From Gaeumannomyces sp. JS-464 (Eukaryota > Ascomycota > Sordariomycetes > Magnaporthales > Magnaporthaceae), in the NCBI GenBank assembly GCA_002197995.1, contig NGZR01000003.1:3224001-3288000 (forward strand): a stretch of 64,000 nt of DNA, read 5' to 3'. The number at the start of each line of letters is the position of its first letter. The stretch's first letter is position 1. Shown in pieces: positions 44,006 through 54,754 of the stretch. Position numbers and translations under genes: made by a program. The notes under the pieces were generated by a model. That model did no database searches and was not told where the DNA came from. It saw nothing but the letters and a program-made list of their open reading frames with translations.

Positions 44006-46170
44006 ATGGGCCCCAACACGTCTCTGTCGGCCTCGCAGTGGGACACAGATACCACCACCCAGACTGCAAGTCCTGTTTCTGCCGTGTCAACACCGGTCAA
44101 TCCAAGTCCTCAAGACCATTCCACGCAGCGAGACGAGTACGTCAAGATTCCCGAAACCGAGACCACAACCTTCCTCAACGACAGCGATGATGGCGGTCAA
44201 CCGCAGCATGCATTTGACCCAGTCCCATGCCGGACCACCGCGTGGGCCAGCTTCTGGGGCGATATCGGCCTGGATATCCTGCAAATATTTCTGGTCATCA
44301 CCTTCGTCGCGCTCGGCATCATCGTATTGGTAAAGAGCGGCAAGACGACGGCCGAGGTCAGGTGGCTACACCATATTATCACTGCGGTAGCCTACGTACG
44401 TACCTACACATATTGGCATACCTCGCCTTCGGGAGCTCTATAATGCGACTGCGAAGCGTATAAGGGACCGCGGGCGGAGAGGGGAGAGAGGGGGACCGGG
44501 GGAAGCGATGAATTCGGACTAACAAGCAAACCCCAAATTCCAAATTCTCTTTCATCCCCTAGGGCCAACAATCTTTCCCATTGTATTTGCGCTCATTGTC
44601 GGCCGGCTTATGAAGGCCGCCGAGTACTGGAAGCTGGAGCAACGCGCCAGAGTCCAGACCATCGAACAGCTCCACGGCAGCCGCACCGTCACCTCAGCCC
44701 TCATTACCCAGTTTCAGCTCCACAGCTTCAACCTCTTGGGGATAGGGATCGTCCTCCTCTGGGCCCTGTCCCGCATCGGATCACAGGCAGCCCTCAGGGT
44801 CGCTGCCATTGTTCCCGTCGTTAAGAGTGTCGGTTTCGACCTGGCATATTTGGACGTGAGATCTTGGTACAGCCCTACCAGCTTTGCCTATTCCAGGTCG
44901 CTCGCTGGGGGCCTGTTTACCTCATCCATTTTGGTGCCGACAGGGGCCCAATCGGAAGATGCCTGGAACGTATGGGGTAATACTCGGGTCCCCATGGTCG
45001 AAAGTCTGGAGGGCTCCACGCCAGGCCTGGGGTGGATATCAACCGAAGGCCGCAACGTGTCGTACGCATCGCTCATCGGGATCCCCATGATGATGAACTC
45101 GACCCTCGAGGCGACCGAAGGCATAGACATTTCGTTCTCCCTCGACACGTCGTACTGGTGGCTGAACTGCAGCAATGAGCAAGTCACGAACGACTCCTGG
45201 GTGTTCCCAGACCCTCTTATGATCAATCGAACTTTCAGCGACAACTCTACACTCATGGCATGGACACACATGCATCGCACCATTAGCTTCGATCCGGCCC
45301 TCTTGACAATCTTGCCCTCAACGACACGCAGGCCAACAAAGTGCCAGCTAGGTTCCCGTGGGAACCCCGACGCCTTCACCTGATGGCCAAAAACACACGG
45401 AGGATCCGGGTCGAGATTCGCCGCCAGATGCAACCTGACCACAACCTTCGTCACCGTGAATGCTACCTGTAGCGGAGTGGCTGGCCCCCAGCTCTCGTCG
45501 ACCACCCGTTCACCCCAGCGGTGCCGCGCGACGGGGTCCGGCGGTCGCAGCTGAACGCAACCCGAAGTTCCATTTCAATACTCGATATGATGGGGCCGGC
45601 GGGGCAGACACGTTCTTCAAAAAGTTCCTCATCGCCGCGGCCGTCGCCGTTGACGATGCCCGCCAGGCCGCCCTGAGCCCCCAGGTCGGCTACCTCGCCG
45701 ACCCGCGCAATCCCTTCTCTTTTGAGACCGATTTCCCTGACTGGACAGTCGTGTCGGCGCGCGACTTTGGCATGCGCTTCGCCCGCATGCTCAACACGTA
45801 CTGGGTGGCCGCTATTGGCTACAAGCCTGTGCAGGGAAATTTTGTCCGCGGCTATCTCAAGGATGACACCGGCAACGACATACCCGGCGGACTCGGTGGG
45901 GGCTCGAAGTTTGTGACAACGAATCTGGGGGTCGCAGGTGTACCTCGCGAGGCGCTGAAGACAGACATCGCTTGGACGGCTGTTCTGCTGCTGGCTTCGG
46001 CGGTGCTGCTGGGTGCTGCTGTAGCGACCCTGGTACTGAACCTAGGGCGCAAGGCCCCCAGCGGACTCGAAAACTTCACGAGTCTGCTGCGCGATACACC
46101 GTACGCACCTATGACTACGTCTTCTATGCTTGACGGGTTCGAACAGGCCAGGATTTTAAAAATGTTGTAG
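44006..46170 (+). CDS. Large multi-TM fungal membrane protein, uncharacterised family
   Basis: Exon 1 starts at ATG 44,006 (an upstream in-frame ATG at 43,853 also exists) and encodes a Thr/Ser-rich head, then a TM helix (ILQIFLVITFVALGIIVLV). An intron at about 44,396-44,562 (GTACGT to CTAG) follows. Exon 2 reads PTIFPIVFALIVGRLMKA, then FNLLGIGIVLLWALSRIGSQ, followed by a large extracytoplasmic part with several N-glycosylation sequons (NST, NCS, NDS, NRT). The C-terminal helix AWTAVLLLASAVLLGAAVATLVL and the tail SSMLDGFEQARIL come last. I recognise this layout from a large paralogous fungal family of unknown function. The frame breaks near 45,310 and again between about 45,400 and 45,560. 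The exact donor base is unclear because phase does not fit perfectly. Confidence 0.6.
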
Positions 46171-46724
46171 TCCAGCTCGGGGATGTGGCACCGGCCGCGC
46201 CCTATGGCTACGTTGCCGTGGGCATGCCTGGGACGGTTGATATGGACAGACTAAGGAAAGGAAGAAAATATCTGTAGCTGAGGAGTGTACTCTGTCAGCT
46301 AGCGAAAAATAATAGCGTCAGACAAAAATGTTGTTGAAGCTCGGTTCTGGTTTCTCCAGCCCTTTGTGCACCCAGATTGTTCTCACTCTGCCTTCACCCA
46401 TCAGCTTGTTGCTCTGTCTCCCGGAAAACAGGTTTCTCGACCCATCTGAAAACACCCCGTCACTTTCCGGGCCCTCGCCTCCCACAATTTCCTTTCCAGC
46501 CTTACTCTGGCTGAGCCGCATCTCTCGTGTCGCCTACCAGGACACAGCAAAAGCCTTGTTGCTATTGTCAGAGAGCTACCAATGCCTCGAGTCTCTTGCT
46601 ATGTTTATAAATGCGCTTTGCTTCCTTGCTCTCAACGCCTTCAGGTATGCCAGGGGCCCGACCACATTCGAATGGGCTGGATACCTAGCTAATAGCACCA
46701 GCAGCGCCAACAGGTTCAACCACA
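46171..46724. other. Intergenic between membrane-protein gene and first paralogue
   Basis: About 550 bp with CT-rich stretches near 46,380-46,500. No gene is recognised. Probably promoter and 5' UTR of the gene at 46,725. Confidence 0.4.
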
Positions 46725-47411
46725 ATGTCTCTCGGCTGTCCTTCGCGGCTAGCCCGGCTGAGGATGAGGGGCGCTGACCTCATCGCAAGGCTGCGCGGCT
46801 CCGAAGAAAAGGCAATCCTGCTCCAACACACGCCCGCAACCGGCGCGGGCGCTGCCATATGCCAAGCCTTGGACGACTGCATCTGGGGTGCCGGGACCGG
46901 CGATGCCCCAGTCGATGAGCGCAGAAAGGAGATCAAGGACAAATATCGTATCTGCATCGCCGGAGACGAGGCCTGGTGGCAGTATGGCAACAGCTACTAC
47001 CACATCGTCTGCTTCAACGCCATGGTGGACACTAAGACGCTTTTCGGCGAGGATGTAAGCTTCTTCCTACACTGCCGCGACGAAGAAGTCTGGGAGTGGC
47101 CGGCCCTGTGTCCCTGGGGTCTCATGATCCGCTCGTGGTTTGGCTCAAAAGGCTTGGTGGACCTGGCCGCTCTCGACGGCTACATTGACGACGTCGAGGA
47201 CTTCCGTCGCCGCAAGAGGGAGGCTAGCCTGCACTGGTCTCTCTGGCAGTGCATCCCGGCGCCCAACATGCTCGAGCAGCGACCGCCACCGACGGCGTTT
47301 TCCGAGATGGAGCCTAACCTGTGCCACTATGGGATTCATAGCAGCTCGCCGGTGTCCCTCTACGATGTCATCCATCATCTTCGGTGCAGCTGGGTCGATA
47401 TGGGCGTCTAG
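46725..47411 (+). CDS. Conserved protein with PARP-finger-like Cys/His pattern, short paralogue
   Basis: A single uninterrupted frame of 228 residues with a good start context (CCACAATGTC). From residue ~33 to the end it parallels the product of 48,186-49,328: LQHTP, a Cys-x5-Cys-Ile-Trp unit (C46, C52), IKDKYRIC (C77), YYHIVCF (H93, C96), PWGLMIRSWF, a charged helix (YIDDVEDFRRRKREA), then VDM near the C-terminus. The Cys/Cys...His-x2-Cys order with YHxxCF resembles the zinc-binding core of PARP-type fingers, but the first spacing is x5, not x2. It lacks the long low-complexity N-terminus of its paralogue. Its function is unknown; DNA or protein binding is a guess. Confidence 0.7.
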   Translation: MSLGCPSRLARLRMRGADLIARLRGSEEKAILLQHTPATGAGAAICQALDDCIWGAGTGDAPVDERRKEIKDKYRICIAGDEAWWQYGNSYYHIVCFNAMVDTKTLFGEDVSFFLHCRDEEVWEWPALCPWGLMIRSWFGSKGLVDLAALDGYIDDVEDFRRRKREASLHWSLWQCIPAPNMLEQRPPPTAFSEMEPNLCHYGIHSSSPVSLYDVIHHLRCSWVDMGV

Positions 47412-48185
47412 CCGGTAGAAGGATGCTGCAGTGCGCGCTATGGCTGGGGATGACAGGGAGTGGCATTCGGGGAAACCAGGACGTCGAGGCCTCACGAGCG
47501 AGTTCTGTTCTTTCTCCGAATGGAATCAGCTATGTTGATAAGGGCCCTTGCATTCATTAGCGAGTACCTACCTAGGCAGTTGGAGGTTTTTGGGAGGCTC
47601 TATGACGGATTTTTACCTCCTTTGCTACCTAGGTAGATAATCCCACTGGCTAACCTAGCATAATGATAAATACCAAGAAAACTAGCATAATGATAAATAC
47701 CAAGAACACAAGGAGACTCTAGGCATGTCTTCAAGTGTGCTGAGACTACCTATGTAGTAAAGAAATTAATTTTTATGGTGATCTTTTATGGTTGCTTAGG
47801 CGTGTCCCCAATGCCAGCTGCAGTGCTCCTTCCATCTTTGGCTCTCCTGCCCTCCATGACCGCTCCTTCCCTCCGCAGCGCAGACCCTGCTATAGGCGAG
47901 TGAGTCCCTTCACTGCGTGTGCGGGAACTTACTGCTGTCAATTGCTTCCAGTTTCCTACTGGACTTCAACCCACCTCCATCTCGCCTCCCTCCCTCCACT
48001 CTGAACCCCTTCTCTATTTCGAAAACTTGGGCTCGGATCGCGCGTTCGCACCTTGGCCGCTTCCGTCTCAAACATCTACTATAGTCACCGATTCGGGATT
48101 CAGGTATTTGCTCCTCTCGCCCGGCGTCGGAGCCACTGGTAGTTTGCCTACGTCCTTTCACCTCTCCTCGCACCCTCCATGAGCC
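47412..48185. other. Intergenic with short repeats
   Basis: 774 bp between the two paralogues. It contains a palindrome-like TACCTAGGTAG at about 47,628-47,638, GTACCTACCTAGGC near 47,565, and a 27-bp tandem duplication at 47,655-47,706. CT-rich sequence precedes the next start. Confidence 0.55.
47655..47706. repeat. 27-bp period direct tandem repeat, two copies
   Basis: The unit beginning CTAGCATAATGATAAATACC occurs at 47,655 and again at 47,682, identical over 25 bases and separated by AA. Its role is unknown; it looks like a recent replication-slippage duplication. Confidence 0.85.
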
Positions 48186-49328
48186 ATGGCCCGAGCAAAG
48201 AGACGAAGAAAAGGCAAGCCTTCTGCATCAAAGACTAACGGCCATACTACTCGCCTCTCCCAATCCGCTGTCTTAGGACAGCCTAGCGGACCAAGGACTA
48301 TGGCTGGCGATGGCCCGTCGACAGGCACGGCGCCCGCGACCTCGTCGACACACAAACCAGAGCCGGCGGCGGCAGTGCCCTCAATCTTCGCATCTCAGCC
48401 GGCTGCGCCTCCAGTAGCCGCCACCCCGCCCACTGAGCCTGCGCCGGTCCATGGAACATTTGGCCCTCCGGCCCCCTTCAGTTACTGGACATCGGGCACA
48501 CGCAGTGCATCTTTCGGCTCGGTCAGCGCGGGCGCCCAAGCCGCGCCAGCCAAGACCTCGACGCTTTTCGGAGCACCCATCACGACCGGACCGACGTCCC
48601 AGAGCATCGAGGACCTCAAGAGGCTTCTCCGTGCGGACACCACTATTATCGACGACTTCAGCAAACCCGAATCCGACGATACCTGCTCCCGGGCAATCAG
48701 GCTCCAGCATACTCCCTCGTACGCGTCGGGAATCGCGACTTGTGCAGCCAGCAATCGCTGCATCTGGTCCGGTCGCGACCAAGAAGGCGGCGCCAGCAGC
48801 GCTGCAGTCAACGAGGCGTTTGCCCTTGTCAATCGTCAGGCTATCAAAGACACCTACCGCATCTGTGTCTTGCGTGGATCTGGAAACAGCTGGAACGCTG
48901 GACGGTGCTTCTACCATATCAACTGCTTCAGCCTCATGGTGAAAACTGAGCTCCTCTTTCTGGATCGCATCCCCTTCAAGCTTGATGCGCAGCCCGTTGC
49001 CCGCTGGGAGGATCCTGGAACTCGCCCCTGGGGGTTCATGATCCGGAAGTGGTACGAGCTAAAGGGAATGATCGGTCTTAAAGAAGTTACCCGGTACATC
49101 AAGGCGGTGGAGGCCTTCCGCAAGGCAAAGCGGAACGCCGGTCAGGCGTGGGCTGACTGGCAAGCCCAAAGCCAAAGCGCCGGCATCTTCTCGCGCAAGT
49201 ATCCCCCGCCCGTCTTCCTGCAGAAGAAGCCAAAGCAGCGCAACTTTGACTTCCAATCCAGCCAGCTGGTCACTCTCTCACAGCTCCTGAGACATCCCTA
49301 TCGCGACTGGGTAGACATGCGCTACTAG
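48186..49328 (+). CDS. Conserved protein with PARP-finger-like Cys/His pattern, long paralogue
   Basis: A single clean frame of 380 residues. The N-terminus is basic (MARAKRRRKGKPSASK, a possible nuclear localisation signal). Residues ~40-140 are low complexity, rich in Ala/Pro/Ser/Thr with scattered FG-type dipeptides (SASFGS, STLFGA), a nucleoporin-like style. The conserved part (about 170-380) has LQHTP, C186-x5-C192-IW, IKDTYRIC (C227), FYHINCF (H244, C247), PWGFMIRKWY, a Lys/Arg-rich helix (YIKAVEAFRKAKRNA) and a C-terminal WVDM. It is clearly homologous to the product of 46,725-47,411, which lies 0.8 kb upstream on the same strand, so this is a tandem duplication with N-terminal divergence. 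Its function is not known. A zinc-binding nuclear role is inferred only from the pattern. Confidence 0.75.
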   Translation: MARAKRRRKGKPSASKTNGHTTRLSQSAVLGQPSGPRTMAGDGPSTGTAPATSSTHKPEPAAAVPSIFASQPAAPPVAATPPTEPAPVHGTFGPPAPFSYWTSGTRSASFGSVSAGAQAAPAKTSTLFGAPITTGPTSQSIEDLKRLLRADTTIIDDFSKPESDDTCSRAIRLQHTPSYASGIATCAASNRCIWSGRDQEGGASSAAVNEAFALVNRQAIKDTYRICVLRGSGNSWNAGRCFYHINCFSLMVKTELLFLDRIPFKLDAQPVARWEDPGTRPWGFMIRKWYELKGMIGLKEVTRYIKAVEAFRKAKRNAGQAWADWQAQSQSAGIFSRKYPPPVFLQKKPKQRNFDFQSSQLVTLSQLLRHPYRDWVDMRY

Positions 49329-50068
49329 GATGGTCGATCTCCCGAGGACTCAAATAGCAGCTGAGGCCGGTGCGACAGCTGGACATTTCGGTTCCCACTT
49401 CTTTGCGCTTCTACCTGCGGATTCCGTTTTCACCCTCTCTCCCAGAGGAAAACGATCGTTGGCTGGATGTGGAAGTAACGGGATTCTGGGGTAAACAAGT
49501 TCATCCCTTGCCACATTCTATCTACTTTCTGGGCAGCATCTCATTTTTGTTTCTGGTTTTGTTATTTTGAGGCTGTCGGCAGACAGCCTCGACGTTTCTC
49601 CAGTCTATCATGTTGTCGTTAAATTTCTTTCTTCCGTTTCTTGTCTCTTCAGCACAATTCCCGGAAGCCAGCGAAGCATCACTGACTGGTACCTCGCGGT
49701 GGTGCCCGGAACCCGGGGAACAAAACCCTCGGGATATCCTGTGTTAGGGGTTTAGAAGTAAGGTGGTGGGAGTCATCTGAGGGAACCTGCTGGTCGGACT
49801 TGGATCCAGAGACATTTGTAAGAAAGGAATAGTCGTTGAGCTCGCGTAGAATAAAAGAAAGGGGTTCCCAAGGTCAATGCGGAATCAACTGCCTCCACTC
49901 GTTGGCTGGAATGTTGTCTTCCTTCATGCCAATATCCGTACCTGCGAAATACGTCGCATGACCTGAGCAAATGTCTGACCGTTGGTTATATTTGTACCAC
50001 TTTGGTTGTTCGCAAACCCTGCCGTCGAAATCAAGTGGAATGTCTGGCATTGTATCTCGTCTTGTATT
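49329..50068. other. Intergenic, no gene seen
   Basis: 740 bp between convergent genes (plus-strand paralogue and minus-strand unknown gene). T-rich around 49,540-49,570 and 49,620-49,650. Only short frames are present. Presumably two terminators. Confidence 0.4.
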
Positions 50069-51000
50069 TCAGAAAGAGCCAGAATTGGATGGCGTCCAAA
50101 GGATACACAGCTCTGCCGCTGCCACCTCGACCGGGTTATCAACAAGGCACACTCCCTCAAATTCCTTTCCGTCCATAGCAGGTTGCATATCATCAACGCG
50201 CTTCCCAGGACGAGCCCCAAGAATCCCAGCGTCGGACTCAAAGTCGAGGTCAGAATCCCCACTAAACTCAACCTCCTCCTCGCTGTCGTCATCGCCACCC
50301 ATAAGCGCGAGGTGACGGGCCTTGGAGCGCTTCGGGGGCCGATGACGGGCACCACCCTGTGGAACCGCGGCGCGGCCGCGTCAAAGACGCGCTCGAGCCG
50401 CACCCCCGAGTACGTGACCGCGAATACCTCCTCGCCGACCACGCGGCGCTCGCGCTCGGCCGCCGCCCGCATGGTGACTGCGTGCGTGAGGCCTGCTGCC
50501 ACCGCCGCCGCCCAGCAGGGCGCGGACGTCGGCGGCGTAGCGGTCGTCGAGCATGAGGCGCGCAAAGTGGCGCTCCGGGTTCGGCAGCGCGTAGCGCTTC
50601 AGCAGCCGCGCCTGCAGCTCGAAGCGCGCCTCGCTCCGCGCGCCCAGGCCCACGTGCAGTGCGCCGCCGAGGCCGCCGCCACCGCTCCCGCCGCCGTCGA
50701 CATCCAGCTCGGCGCCGTCGGACCGCCAGAGCGACTCGCGGTGGTCGTGGGAGCATTGGGGCTCCGGGCAGGTGTCTGGGATGATGGCGTCCGTGCTGTG
50801 TGGCGCGGACCCTGCCTTTTCGCCGCCGACGGGAGGGAAGGGCGCGAACTTGGACTGCGGGAGCAGCTTGTCGGCGACGACGTGGCACATCATGCTCGGG
50901 ACCTCGGAGGCCGGCATGGTCTCCTCTAGGACGAAGAAACGCCTCTGCTGCGGACTGGCCGTTTTGCCCGACGTATAAGTGAAGACACCCAGGATAGTAT
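50069..51000 (-). CDS. Uncharacterised protein with acidic C-terminus, two frame changes
   Basis: Read right to left. A frame through RRFFVLEETMPASEV, KLLPQSKFAPFPPVGGEKAG, a Gly-rich linker and RLLKRYALPNPERHFARL leads to a Gly run. There the frame moves by one (near 50,505) into LTHAVTMRAAAERERRVVGE and GVRLERVFDAAAPRFHRVVP. It moves back (near 50,325, a run of five G) into MGGDDDSEEEVEFSGDSD, ending at 50,069. The start is unresolved; ATG at about 50,901 (MPASEV) or further upstream are options, and upstream frames overlap the plus-strand NLR-like locus. No domain is recognised. GC-rich third positions fit real coding sequence. Confidence 0.45.
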
Positions 51001-51006
51001 CACCGC

Positions 51007-54000
51007 ACACCCATGGCGAGATTCTCAATATCCTGGAGCGGCACTTTGCCGCCTCGCGCGCGGTTCTCATCATCGACCGCACGCACAGCACTCACCCGGG
51101 CTGGGTGACCGCCAAGTACATGGGTGCTTCGTTTCCTGATGAAAAAGCTACGTCCGAGTTTGTCGACATGCTACGGACGCTCCTTGGGATTGATGAACGC
51201 CCAACGGCCGTGGCCAGACCCGCGAAGGCACCTATCTGGTCTGTGTCCCGCGTCACAGCCACCGAGATGGGCGACTGGAGACCGAGCTGGGCGTCTCGTT
51301 TGACCGCGACTCCGACCTCATGGAGCTCCCCGGGCTGAGCCACTCAGACTCGGTGGATCTAGCGCACCGCATCTTCAAACAGCAGGACTGCGACCAGGCC
51401 ATGGCGCAGGGACCGCCGAGAAACCCTTGAGGCCGCCGCTGGGCTCGTGGAGCAGGGAGACCACGGAGTGCTAGATCAGGTCATCGGCTTGCTTCAAGGC
51501 TCCCCCGCAGCCCTGCTAAAAGTACTGCCTCTGTCTTCCAGCCTCCGTACCTTGGCAAAACTTTTATCAACGGCTGTGTCTGTGGTGCCTGTGCCGGCCG
51601 CGAACACCCGAACCCGCGGCCGCGAATGCATTGTCAAGCCGATTGCCGAGAGCTCCTATCGCTCTCTCAGAAGATGCCAGATGTAGTTCTTGGCTCTGGT
51701 TCTCCTATCGCTCTTCTGGAACCAAGGCCCGCTTGTGCAGACTGTGGCAGAGGCTCTCGAGACTTTCTGCCCCAGCATCCTGTGTCAGCCTCACCCCTCA
51801 CGATGCCTCCCTACAACGGCGGCTTCCCAGCGCGCCGTGTTTGAGGGTCACGTAGGAGCTGCGTTGGCAGTCGCTCTTGATCTTGGCTACGTCCAATTAG
51901 GGCCGGTCGGTCAGGTATTATCAGTGCACCCCTTACTCTCCCTTTGGGGGAGGGGACTTATCGAATGATGGCTGGATCGCTGCCAAAAGACAAGAGATGC
52001 GACCAGCAGTACGCCAGGCCCCGAAGTCGCCATTGAGACCCCAAGCTGCCCTGTGTCTGCCCAGTATCAAGCCCCTTTGACCACAAGGTTACCGCTATCC
52101 GGCACGGTAGGCCGGTTTATGGTGTCGGCCATGGCGGAGTCGGGCGGTATGACGGCGTTGCGCAACGTTCTCCTTGGAGTTGAGCTTGAGGAAATGGCGT
52201 TACAGTTCTCCCAGATCCGGGCAAACGTGGTGGCCTGTGTCAAGATACTGTGTACCACCGGCAAGCCAGCCAGTGATGCCGGCGCCGAGTCCAGCCCCGA
52301 CCACGCAAAGCAGCCCATACCGGTGGATGAATGGCCTCTGCTCTTTTTCCAGACCATCATTCCGTTCCACAGCGTGTGACTGTCTGTCGACCTTCAGCGA
52401 CCGAGCTCTTTTCGCACCGGTTTTTCACCAGCTGTTGGAGGGGTTCCTTTGCCTTTTCAGCCAGTCGGATCAGGTCGATCAGCCCTCCGGGGTGGGTGCC
52501 CCTCGCATCCCTATCGAGTACCAGAGCTTTATGCTTCTCCTATACAGCGTCTTAACCAATGCATGGCTCATGCACCTCCGTTCTGACAAGGCGCTCTTCA
52601 TCAAGGGCCAGGAGTCATGTCTTCAGGCCATTGAGATGCTACGCGTCTCGGATGACGCCTCGATGGACAAGAGACTGAGCGACGGCGACTACACATGCGT
52701 GACTGCAATGATAGCAAGGGTGATCTTCCTGTCGGGGTACTCAAAAATTCTTGTATGCATTGGCAGGGTTGACGAGGCCAGGGGTATGTATGAGATGCTC
52801 GTCGCGGCGGAGGGCAAGCTTTGCGAAACTTTCGCTTCTTTGCCCGAGGGCCAGCCTGCCGAATTCTCGGTCATTCAAAGAACGTTGGAAGACGGCAAGC
52901 TCATGAGCTTGTTCAACCCACCGACTGCCGGGCAGAGCGGCGGTGCTGTGGGCACCGCCGAACGGCAGGCTCAAGCGAGCTCTCTCCATGGCAACATGAA
53001 GAAGCACTACATGGATCGTCACTTCTCGCAGGGAATTGCGCACTTATTCGATGTTAGTGCTCCTGATGAGGCCAAGGAAAAGCAGGCGCAAATCGAGGCG
53101 CAGCGTCTTGCGGCCATGAGCAGGACGCTCCGCTCGTCCAACGAGCTGCTCGAGGTGATGGGACTTCGCGGCATCTACAGGTTGGAGGAATTTCAGCCCG
53201 AGGACTTTGGGATGGCCCCGTGGACGAGTTGCCGCGTTTGCGAGCCATCGAGAAGGCCACGTCACCCAGCATCGGACGCTGATGTGGTCGGCCTGGCGCG
53301 AATTCGATCACGAGAAAGCCCTCGAACATATGGGTACGCTGCTCGATTTGTACCGGTCGCGATGCCAGACGGCCGCTGCAGCCACTGCCGCCCCTTCATC
53401 CAGAGACGGCGGAGCTAGCTACGAGGACGAAATCGAGGGGCTGGTGGCAACCAGGTCGGAGATGCGCGACTTCTGTGACACGTACCGTGCTGTTTGTGCC
53501 CTGGTTGAGGGCCAGCGCTCCGTTACTGATATGATACAGCAAAACCGCGCGCTCAAGCTCCAGCTTAACGACCCCCAGACCGAAGAATTTCTGGACATGT
53601 GCGAGTCTTTCCATACCAGTCATGGCACTGTTAGCTCGGGCGCACCGCAGCCAGTGAAGGTTAATTTTAAAAGGGGTGGCCGCGGAAGTTGATGAAATTC
53701 CATGCTGCCAGACAACAACAAGCCTCTTCCAGCGTATCGGTTGCAGACTTCGCGTGCGGTTTGCAAGAGAGCATTATGGGCGCAGGCATGCGGATGGCGA
53801 AGCTGGCCACGGCTTGGAATGGGGATGATATGGAAGCTATCGAGAGGGAGCTTAAGAATTGCGAGGGGGTCTTTGAAGACGACCTAATCGAGGCCTTGTT
53901 CTCAGCAATGGGCGTTGAGGTGACGCTACAGCAATATCAGACTGCATTTGAGCTCAGAAGAACAATCCTGGAACAACTGGAGGTGTTCCGGAGAGCCATG

Positions 54001-54754
54001 GGCGGAAACGACTTTGGGCTGGCCGCTCAGGCAATCCAGGTCTTCGAAGATCGTATGCGGACTATATCGTCGCAAGGCACCAACGATCTCCCGAGTCACC
54101 ATCTCAGCGGGGTCTTGGCCAGTATGAGAGAGAGCCGTGGAGCGATGCTATACGAGCCCAAAACAGAGGCACTGAAAGCGGCGCACGTGCGCCCAGACTT
54201 TCCGCAGATCGAGGTGCTATGCGACGAGCTGATATCTCGGAGTGGGAAGACGGAGCGCTGCCGAGCGTGAGCGAAAGCACAATCATTCCCATCCGCACGA
54301 CGCGGGTACGGCCCTTATGTCCACGGCGATCCAAGAGAAGCAGTGGCAGCGGGGCATCGACCTGAGCGACGAGATGGACCGGCTCCGGGCCAAGGCGGCA
54401 GCTCTTGCAGAGGGACCATCGCGATCTGTAGCCGGCGACTCACGGCGGTGGAACGAAAACCAGCTGCGCGGACTGCGGGACTGCGCTGGTGAAGACACCC
54501 AGGCGATTCTCGTCGACACAGGCTCTGGAGCCAAAGCCCGCGTGCTGTCCACGATCCGCGACGTCGCCTATCGTCTCAAGCGGCTGCATTGGGCGCAGAA
54601 GCGGGCCAGCTCGGAGGGGGTGGTCAGAACGGTGAGCAGGCCCTTCGGTGAGGATGAGGTCCAGGCGCTATGCCTTGTGTGCTCCGTGGTTGAGCGTGCT
54701 GTGGTTGCTGAGGGGCAGGAAGGCCTCCACTCCTTCGCCCGGTCGAGTCAATGA
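51007..54754 (+). CDS. STAND/NLR-like protein, frame-broken, P-loop not seen
   Basis: A chain of plus-strand frames reads as one protein. From left: a segment with VLIIDRTHSTHPGW; then, in another frame, LGVSFDRDSDLMELPGLS and DSVDLAHRIFKQQ (about 51,290-51,410), like the sensor and ARC region of fungal NB-ARC/NACHT proteins; GLLQGSPAALLKVLP (about 51,490-51,535), the typical GxPxAL motif; FWNQGPLVQTVAEAL and SVHPLLSLWGRGL (51,715-51,960), like the winged-helix and VHPLL block. Helical, TPR-like sequence follows from 52,053 to 54,754 (FLSGYSKILVCIGRVDEARG, STAIQEKQWQRGIDLSDEM). Frame shifts occur near 51,280, 51,440, 51,690, 52,375, 53,250, 53,690 and 54,260. No Walker A motif or effector domain is visible, so the N-terminus is missing or diverged. 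The assignment rests on motif style only. Confidence 0.5.
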
